Below, one piece after another: positions 58,209 to 64,000 of a stretch of DNA of 64,000 nucleotides; the stretch's first letter is position 1, and the number at the start of each line of letters is the position of its first letter. The stretch spans positions 1 through 64,000 of the forward strand of contig CAWGKC010000014.1 of the NCBI GenBank assembly GCA_963823105.1, given 5' to 3'. The notes under the pieces are model-generated. The model was not told the DNA's origin and made no database searches. It saw only the letters and a program-made list of their open reading frames with translations. Origin of the DNA: JAJYKC01 sp963823105. GTDB lineage: Bacteria > Acidobacteriota > Terriglobia > Bryobacterales > Bryobacteraceae. A program made the position numbers and the translations under genes.

Positions 58209-59273
58209 ATGACAGGCGGCGGTGTTTGGAAAATTCTCTATCTCGGTATCGTTCCGCTCGTTTTTGCGCACGGGGGATCTCTCGGTACGATCCAGGATCT
58301 CGGCACTCTGGGCGGATCGCAAACGACGGCCTTCGGCGTAAATAATTCCGGGCAAGCGGCGGGCTGGGGCACGAACCCGTTCGGGGTGACGCAGGGCTTC
58401 CTGTCGACGGCGCAAGGGCTGATCGACTTGTCGGGCCAAGTGGGCGGGGCGGAGAGCTACGCTTACGGGGTGAACGATTTGGGCGCGGCGACGGGGAATT
58501 ATTATTCCGGCGGCCAGTCCCACGGCGTGATCTGGACCGGGACGGGGAGCACGATCGACCTTGGGGCGGGCAGCTACGGGACGGCGATCAACGATGCCGG
58601 CCAGGCGGTGGGCGGGAACGGGCAGGCGTTTCTTTACAGCGGCGGGACGATGCGGGAGTTGGGCACATTGCCGGGCGGCAACTGGAGCGCGGCCTATTCC
58701 ATCAACTCCAACGGCGCCGTGGCCGGTTATGGCACGATCGGGCCGGGCGTGTTTCGCGGCTTTTACTGGAACGGCGGATCCCTGGTTCCCATCGGCACGC
58801 TGGGCGGGGCGTCCAGTTACGCCATGGATATCAACAATTCCAACCAGATCGTCGGCGACGCCAGCACAGGATCCGGATACTTCCACGCCTTCCTCGATTC
58901 CAACGGCGCGATGACGGATCTCGGCACTCTCGGCGGCACATCCAGCTACGCCTACGGCATCAACAACGGCGGCGTTGTGGTGGGTTACTCCACCACCGGT
59001 ACCGGCGACCCGCGCGCGTTTTTCGACTACAACGGCCAGTTGATCGACCTGAACTCCATGCTGCCCGGCGGCTCGGGATGGGTGCTGCTTCAGGCCTACG
59101 GCATCAACGATCACAATCAGGTCGTCGGCACGGGGATCTTCGACGGCCGGCAGCACGCCTTCGAACTCGATCTGCCCAGCGGCTTCGGATTTGGAACGCC
59201 GGAGCCATCCACGTTCCTTCTGCTGCTTGCCGGCGTGGCCTTTCTCGCGCTGCTTCAGTTCCTTCGCGCGTAA
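58209..59273 (+). CDS. HAF-repeat protein with PEP-CTERM sorting signal
   Basis: 354 residues from the ATG at 58209, which starts a signal peptide (GVWKILYLGIVPLVFAHG); a GTG at 58176 is possible. The body consists of HAF-type repeats (IQDLGTLGGSQTTAFGVNNS, GTLGGASSYAMDINNSNQIV, DLGTLGGTSSYAYGINNGGV), predicted to fold as a beta-propeller. The C-terminus is a PEP-CTERM signal: PEPST, a hydrophobic stretch (FLLLLAGVAFLALLQFL) and a basic end. Exosortases cut such signals and place proteins in the exopolysaccharide matrix. No exosortase gene lies in this window. Confidence 0.88.
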   Translation: MTGGGVWKILYLGIVPLVFAHGGSLGTIQDLGTLGGSQTTAFGVNNSGQAAGWGTNPFGVTQGFLSTAQGLIDLSGQVGGAESYAYGVNDLGAATGNYYSGGQSHGVIWTGTGSTIDLGAGSYGTAINDAGQAVGGNGQAFLYSGGTMRELGTLPGGNWSAAYSINSNGAVAGYGTIGPGVFRGFYWNGGSLVPIGTLGGASSYAMDINNSNQIVGDASTGSGYFHAFLDSNGAMTDLGTLGGTSSYAYGINNGGVVVGYSTTGTGDPRAFFDYNGQLIDLNSMLPGGSGWVLLQAYGINDHNQVVGTGIFDGRQHAFELDLPSGFGFGTPEPSTFLLLLAGVAFLALLQFLRA

Positions 59274-59287
59274 ACCGCGGGGCGGGG

Positions 59288-62200
59288 TCAGTTGCCTGTC
59301 TTGTGATAGTTGGGATACGGCGGCTTCTTATACTTCGGAAGCGGGTGGGCCTTTAATTCCGCCAATACTACTTCCACCGCTTTCTCAAGCTGAGGGTCGT
59401 GCCCCGCCCGCACCGCGGCCGGATCGAAGTCCACTTCGACGTCGGGCGGCACGCCGTGGTTCTCCACGTCCCACTCGCCGGTCAGGTTATAGAACGCCAG
59501 GTTCGGCGCGGTCACAAAGCCTCCGTCGATCAACTCGGGAAAGCCGAAAATGCCCACCAGTCCGCCCCAGGTCCGCTTACCGACCAAAGTTCCTACTTTC
59601 CGTTGCCGGAACAGCCAGGGCATGGCGTCGCCGCCGGAGCCGGCATATTCGTTGATGATCATGGCCTTCGGTCCGAAGATCTGATTCTGCGGCGTCGTGA
59701 AGTCGGCGCCGTAGCGGGTGCTGAAGAAATTCGTTTGCGGCCGCTTCAAATAATCGATGATGTAGTCGGCGATATCGCCTCCGCCATTGAAACGCTCGTC
59801 GATCACCGCGCCTTCCTTGCCGAGTTGGGCGAAGTAGTAGCGGTTGAAGTTGGTGTATCCCGCGCCGGCGGTGTTTGGGAGATAAACATAAGCGAGGCGG
59901 CCGCCGCTCAACTGGTCCACTTTGCGGCGGTTATCTTCGATCCAATCGCGGTTGCGCAGTCCGGTTTCGTCGGGCACCGGCGTCACCACCACGTCGCGCG
60001 CGCCGGCGCCGGCGGGGTCCGTCCCGACGCGGATCGTCACTTGTTTGCCCGCCGTGCCCTCGAAAAACGAGTAGACGTTGTCCGGCGGCCGCAGGTCCCG
60101 CCCGTTGACGGCCAGCAGATATTCGCCGGCCTGCACATTGACGCCGGGTTGAGTCAGCGGGGCCTTCAAATCGGGGTTCCAATTCTCGCCGCTATAGACG
60201 CGGGCGAACCGGTAGCGCCCGTTTTCGATCTTATAATCGGCGCCCAACAATCCGCCGGGCACCTTCTTGACGTCCGGCATCGCGCCGCCGCCCACAAACA
60301 TGTGGCCCACCGTCAATTCGCCCAACATGTCGTCGAAGACATAGTTCAAATCGTCGCGGCTGGCCACGTTCTCGGCGTAGGGCCGGTAACGCTCCTCGGC
60401 CGCTTTGAGGTCCAGTCCGTGCGTGCCCGGGTCGTAGAAGTAATCGCGCTCGATGCGCCAGACTTCGCGATAGATCTGCGCCCACTCCTGCCGCGGAACG
60501 ACGCGCATCTCCATCGCGTCCATTTTCAGCGCGCCGTCTCCCGGCTTCGGCGCGGCCAGCGCGGAGACGATCGACCACTTGCCGGCCATCTTGTCCAGCA
60601 TCTTCTCCCCGTTCGCCGATAAATCGAACGCCGAGACGCCGTCCAACAATTTCTCCGTCTTCCGGGTCTTCAGTTCGAACTTCTGCACCGTCATCACCGG
60701 GCCGTCGCGAAAAGCGTCGGAGATTTCGCCGGCTTCGAGCGCGTAAAGCACTCCGGTTTTGCCGGCGTATAACCCGACGTAATCCCGCGCGGGAAGGGGA
60801 AGCGCGACGATCCGCTGATCGATATTCTCGAAATCGATCCGCACGTCGACCGGCTCCGTCTCCGCTTTGGCGTCTTTGTCCTTGTCTTTATCTTTAGCCG
60901 TCTTCTTCGCGTCGTCTGGTTTCTCCTCGTCGCTCTCCGGCGCCATGGGCGACGCGTCCTCCTTGCGCAGCACGGCGACGTAGACGCTGCGGGTGACTTT
61001 ATGGCCGATGCTCGACATGTCGAGCCAAGCCGTCGATAGTCCCTGGTCCGTGCTCGCGGCGAAGTAAAGATATTTGCCGTTCTTGTCCCACTGCGCGAAA
61101 TCGGCGTCGCTCATTCCGTCAGTGATTTGCGCGCTCTTGCCGCTCGCGAGCGAATAAACGAACAAGGCCCGGAGGTGGTTCTTGAGGATCTTGTTATAGG
61201 CGATCCATTTGTTGTCCGGCGACCACGCCGGGCTTAAATCGCGAAATGGCGTTTGATAGGTGTCCGTGTCGATCTTCACGGGCTTCTTCGCACCGAGATC
61301 GATATACCAGACGTTGAGACGGTTGTCGGTGTAGGCGATGTTCTTGCTATCGGGAGACCATACGGGCTGGTAGAAAAACGCCGGTGGATCGCCGAGGGCG
61401 ATCTTGGTGACATCGCCCAGCCCGCTCTGCGCACGGATATGCAGTGCGTACTCGCCCGATTCGTCGGAGAAATACGCCACCCGCGTTCCGTCGGGCGACC
61501 ACGACGGATCGCGCTCGGCGACGCCGGGCGTGTTGGTCAGATCCCGAACGTCGCCTTTCTCGGCCGGGACGGTAAAAATATCGCCGCGGGCTTCGAAAAC
61601 CGCTCGCATGCCGGTGGAGGAAATCCGTCCGTTGTCCGCCCTCGCCGCCACTTTCTCAAACGATGGCCGCACATCGGTGACGTCGCCGGTAACATGGATA
61701 TCCACTTTCTTCGTCTTTCCGGATTTGACGTCGTAGAGATGAATCTCGCCGAACTGCTCGTAGGCGATCGTTTGCCCATAGGCGCTCGCCCACTTCAGTT
61801 CGAAGCCTTCGTTGCGGATGAGTTGGGCCACCTTGTTCGTCCCCGGATCATAGGAGAACAGCGTCGTCGCGCCGTTGCGATCCGAAAGAAAGTAGACCTT
61901 GCCGCCGATCCAAAGCGGATTCGAGTCGTTGGAATTGTCGCGCGGGATCTTCTCGATGTGCGCATCGGCGAGGGTGGCGATCCACAACGGCGTCGTCCTT
62001 CCTCCCCTGTATCGCTTCCAAATCGTGTTCGCCGGCATGATGGGCATGTAGGCGAGCTTGGTTCCGTCCTCCGAATAGGACCCGTCGAAGGCGGCCGGCA
62101 ATGGAATCGCTTCCGGGAAGCTTCCATCCACACCCACCGTGAACAGCTTGCTGAAGCGGGAATAGCTTTCGCGGCCGGAGCGGAATAGGATCTTCGTGCC

Positions 62201-62575
62201 GTCGGGCGACCAGCCGACCGGAGTGTCCACCGACGGATGATACGTCAGCCTGCGCGGCACTCCTCCCTCCGCGTTTACGAGGTAGACATCGACGTTACCC
62301 TCATACTCGCCGCTGAAGGCCACTTGCTCGCCGTCGGGCGAAAAGACCGGCGAACTCTCGATGCCCGAACCCGCCGTCAAGCGGACGGCGTCTCCACCCG
62401 TGCGCGCGACCGACCACAGATCGCCGCCGTAGCGGAAAACGATGCGCGTCTTTCCGAGCGCCGGCTCGCGGAGCAAAAGGGGGCCCTCCGCGCCCGAGAC
62501 GCAGCTAATAAAGGGGAGCAGGCAGAGTACGGCGAGCGAATGTTTCACGAAGATCCTTTCCCGGATTCTATCCAT
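59288..62575 (-). CDS. Tricorn-like S41 peptidase with PD40 beta-propellers
   Basis: 1,095 residues, the full family length. After a signal peptide (SLAVLCLLPFISCVSGAEG) come PD40/WD40-like propeller blades (VFSPDGEQVAFSGEYEGNVD, GWSPDGTKILF, SWSPDGTRVAYFSDESGEYA, WSPDSKNIAYTD). A Lys/Asp-rich insert follows at about residues 540-565. The tricorn C1 domain, a PDZ domain (LTQPGVNVQAGEYLLAVNGR) and the S41 protease domain (DERFNGGGDIADYIIDYL, nucleophile Ser in NEYAGSGGDAMPW) complete it. It degrades oligopeptides, here probably in the periplasm given the signal. It stands alone and is convergent with the HAF gene. Confidence 0.93.
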   Translation of the reverse strand: MDRIRERIFVKHSLAVLCLLPFISCVSGAEGPLLLREPALGKTRIVFRYGGDLWSVARTGGDAVRLTAGSGIESSPVFSPDGEQVAFSGEYEGNVDVYLVNAEGGVPRRLTYHPSVDTPVGWSPDGTKILFRSGRESYSRFSKLFTVGVDGSFPEAIPLPAAFDGSYSEDGTKLAYMPIMPANTIWKRYRGGRTTPLWIATLADAHIEKIPRDNSNDSNPLWIGGKVYFLSDRNGATTLFSYDPGTNKVAQLIRNEGFELKWASAYGQTIAYEQFGEIHLYDVKSGKTKKVDIHVTGDVTDVRPSFEKVAARADNGRISSTGMRAVFEARGDIFTVPAEKGDVRDLTNTPGVAERDPSWSPDGTRVAYFSDESGEYALHIRAQSGLGDVTKIALGDPPAFFYQPVWSPDSKNIAYTDNRLNVWYIDLGAKKPVKIDTDTYQTPFRDLSPAWSPDNKWIAYNKILKNHLRALFVYSLASGKSAQITDGMSDADFAQWDKNGKYLYFAASTDQGLSTAWLDMSSIGHKVTRSVYVAVLRKEDASPMAPESDEEKPDDAKKTAKDKDKDKDAKAETEPVDVRIDFENIDQRIVALPLPARDYVGLYAGKTGVLYALEAGEISDAFRDGPVMTVQKFELKTRKTEKLLDGVSAFDLSANGEKMLDKMAGKWSIVSALAAPKPGDGALKMDAMEMRVVPRQEWAQIYREVWRIERDYFYDPGTHGLDLKAAEERYRPYAENVASRDDLNYVFDDMLGELTVGHMFVGGGAMPDVKKVPGGLLGADYKIENGRYRFARVYSGENWNPDLKAPLTQPGVNVQAGEYLLAVNGRDLRPPDNVYSFFEGTAGKQVTIRVGTDPAGAGARDVVVTPVPDETGLRNRDWIEDNRRKVDQLSGGRLAYVYLPNTAGAGYTNFNRYYFAQLGKEGAVIDERFNGGGDIADYIIDYLKRPQTNFFSTRYGADFTTPQNQIFGPKAMIINEYAGSGGDAMPWLFRQRKVGTLVGKRTWGGLVGIFGFPELIDGGFVTAPNLAFYNLTGEWDVENHGVPPDVEVDFDPAAVRAGHDPQLEKAVEVVLAELKAHPLPKYKKPPYPNYHKTGN

Positions 62576-62743
62576 GGTAACGGATACGTATCGTCCGGAG
62601 AATCCGTTCGGCTTCGCGATCTAAATCGGCTTCGCTCGCAGCGATTTTGCGGGTGATGCCAGCCTTGAGGGCGCCCGGTCGACGGTTTCCGGGGCAGCCT
62701 GCTCATTGGCAGGATATCCGGACGCTTGTCCAGCGCGGACTCG

Positions 62744-63115
62744 CTACATCAAGCCCGCGAGTTTGTCCTTGATCTGGTCCGAGGTAAACGGTTTTTTGAC
62801 GTAACCGGTGGCGCCCAGTTGCAGGGCTTCCATGACTTTGCCTTGGCCGCCTTCGTTCGTGATCATAATGACCGGCAGGCGTTTCCACGCCTCTTCCGCC
62901 CGCAGTTGGGCGAGTAGTTGAAGCCCGTCCATGTTCGGCATGTTGATCTCGGTGAGGACGAGGCCGACCTTGTTTTCCTTCAAGATCGCCAGCGCCTCAA
63001 GGCCATCGCCCGCCTCGAACACGGTTCCGATCGGGAACTCGGCCTTCTGCAGAATTCTTTGTAGGATTTTGCGAATGGCAGCCGAATCGTCGACGATTAG
63101 TAGGTCAAAAGACAT
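62744..63115 (-). CDS. CheY-like single-domain response regulator with Glu at phosphoacceptor site
   Basis: 123 residues, a lone receiver domain: LLIVDDSAAIRKILQRIL with the acidic pocket, VIMITNEGG with the conserved Thr, and GYVKKPFTSDQIKDKL with the conserved Lys. The expected phosphoacceptor Asp is replaced by Glu (LVLTEINMPNMDG; the codon reads GAG on the coding strand). Such a change usually prevents normal aspartyl phosphorylation and can mimic the active state. There is no output domain and no kinase gene alongside. It may act by protein-protein contact, for example on a motor or another kinase. Confidence 0.9.
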   Translation of the reverse strand: MSFDLLIVDDSAAIRKILQRILQKAEFPIGTVFEAGDGLEALAILKENKVGLVLTEINMPNMDGLQLLAQLRAEEAWKRLPVIMITNEGGQGKVMEALQLGATGYVKKPFTSDQIKDKLAGLM

Positions 63116-63393
63116 GGGCGAATGGGTTGCGATACGTCCTGGGAATCATATCGAGCAAGCCGGCCCAACTATGAATGTTTATCGAAGGTTGGAGCCGAAA
63201 GGAGACGCCGGGAGGAGCGCCGCCGCTCGTTCGTCGGGACGCGGGTGCGTTCACATATCCGCTTCCGAGGCCGATATAGCCAGCGGGAGCGGGCGATACG
63301 TCCGTCGCGGCAAATGTCCGGTCCCGATGGGAACCGGCGAGTATTTTTTCCGCCGGGCGAATCCTTTCCGCGCCCGCGATCATCCAAGACAAA

Positions 63394-63855
63394 ATGAGCG
63401 GGACTGGGATGATCGCGCGATTTCAAGAGGCACTGGAGCAGGCGTTGGACCCGATTCCGCTTGGCCGCATCCTGGGCTATCGCATCGCCCGGCTCTCACG
63501 CGGCGAGGCGGTGGTGGAAATGGAAACCACGACGGACCACTATAACCCGATGGGCACGGTCCACGGCGGGGTGATCACCGCCATAGCCGATTCCGCGATG
63601 GGCATCGCGCAAGGCAGTTCGCTCCAGCCCGGTGAGACCACCACTACGCTCGAACTCAAGATCAACTTCCTCCGGCCCGTCTTCAACACGCGGCTTTACG
63701 CCCACGGAACGGTAACGAAGAGCGGACGCACCATCTCATTGGTGGAATGCGAAGTCTACGACCAGGACGGCCGCATGGTCGCCAAAGCTTCGAGCACCTG
63801 TATGACGCTGCGCGGCAAACAGGCCGAAGGCCGCGAACTCAGCCACGGCGGATGA
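63394..63855 (+). CDS. PaaI-type hotdog-fold acyl-CoA thioesterase
   Basis: 153 residues, the usual length. Hotdog signature DHYNPMGTVHGGVITAIADS with the catalytic-site HGG, then TTTLELKINFLRPVFN and a C-terminal strand LVECEVYDQDGRMVAKASST. An ATG at 63409 is a possible alternative start. The family hydrolyses acyl- or aryl-CoA thioesters; the substrate cannot be told from the sequence. It is convergent with a partial amidohydrolase gene, with only 57 bases between the stops. The 278 bases upstream hold no recognisable gene. Confidence 0.88.
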   Translation: MSGTGMIARFQEALEQALDPIPLGRILGYRIARLSRGEAVVEMETTTDHYNPMGTVHGGVITAIADSAMGIAQGSSLQPGETTTTLELKINFLRPVFNTRLYAHGTVTKSGRTISLVECEVYDQDGRMVAKASSTCMTLRGKQAEGRELSHGG

Positions 63856-63912
63856 AGCCCGGATCTCATGTTTCAAACAACCCGCCGAGGCGGACCGGCC
63901 CGCCGGCGCCAA

Positions 63913-64000
63913 TTACTCCCGCGTAAAAATCACTTTACCGTCGAAGATCGTGATGTCCACTTTCGTTTTGTAAATGTCGGCCGGGGCGATGCGGAATAGG
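63913..64000 (-). CDS. C-terminal end of an amidohydrolase (cut by window edge)
   Basis: The reverse-strand frame reads RIAPADIYKTKVDITIFDGK and then VIFTRE before the stop at 63913-63915. This is the typical end of amidohydrolase (YtcJ/imidazolonepropionase-like) proteins, where the last beta-strand closes the composite-domain sandwich. The catalytic metal ligands lie outside the window, so substrate and subfamily cannot be judged. Confidence 0.65.
   Translation of the reverse strand, partial: LFRIAPADIYKTKVDITIFDGKVIFTRE

Overview
The window looks like chromosomal DNA of an acidobacterium of the Bryobacter/Solibacter type. The evidence is high G+C with very G-rich codon use, a DUF1800/DUF1501 secreted pair, many exported proteins with carboxypeptidase-regulatory-like repeats, a TonB receptor, a PEP-CTERM protein, a tricorn-like peptidase and acidobacterial-style Ser/Thr kinase genes. 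No rRNA, tRNA or CRISPR array was recognised. The taxonomic call is an inference from gene content.

Layout. (1) 0.2-3.7 kb: an envelope-stress-like unit made of a LiaF-like membrane protein, a LytS-type histidine kinase, and one reading path joining a Ser/Thr kinase to a REC-LytTR response regulator. (2) 4.3-6.6 kb: toxin-antitoxin island with a RelE/Gp49-like toxin, a XRE antitoxin, a coupled third gene, then a truncated BrnT-like toxin with its antitoxin. (3) 6.6-10.5 kb: methylmalonyl-CoA mutase large and B12-binding subunits, a NYN/OST-HTH protein and RidA. (4) 10.47-14.73 kb: a mosaic of mobile DNA. A 1.65-kb unit with 12-bp perfect terminal inverted repeats carries rsgA and no transposase. 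It is followed by a truncated duplicate of a YiiX-like hydrolase, a BrnT/BrnA module, a second element end, a group II intron 3' relic and an IS4-type transposase tail. (5) 14.7-18.9 kb: YiiX-like hydrolase, a small exported protein, and DUF1800 plus DUF1501. (6) 18.9-28.7 kb: three tandem copies of a two-gene module (A-B-A-B-A-B) of exported carboxypeptidase-regulatory-like proteins, each junction translationally coupled. (7) 28.7-44.6 kb: exopolysaccharide genes split around two exported-protein genes. On the minus strand are galE, a DegT-type aminotransferase, a GT4, asnB-like and wzy-like genes; on the plus strand a second GT4 and a wzx-like flippase, with a TonB receptor coupled to the flippase. 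(8) 46.5-51 kb: DUF1641 protein and FdhA-type formate dehydrogenase, divergent from a beta-carbonic anhydrase. (9) 51-59.3 kb: a second giant repeat protein, a processive-type GT2 and a PEP-CTERM HAF-repeat protein. (10) 59.3-64 kb: tricorn-like S41 peptidase, a CheY-like protein with Glu at the phosphoacceptor position, a PaaI-type thioesterase and the end of an amidohydrolase.

Many genes between about 2.3 and 41 kb are broken by single-base shifts that leave conserved sequence intact on both sides. This affects housekeeping genes such as methylmalonyl-CoA mutase. I therefore read most of them as consensus indels rather than gene decay, and annotate these genes across their full extent. True relics (truncations, duplicates) are marked separately. 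Strand composition also changes: the plus strand is strongly G-rich to about 35 kb whichever strand is coding, and is balanced or C-rich after about 37 kb.
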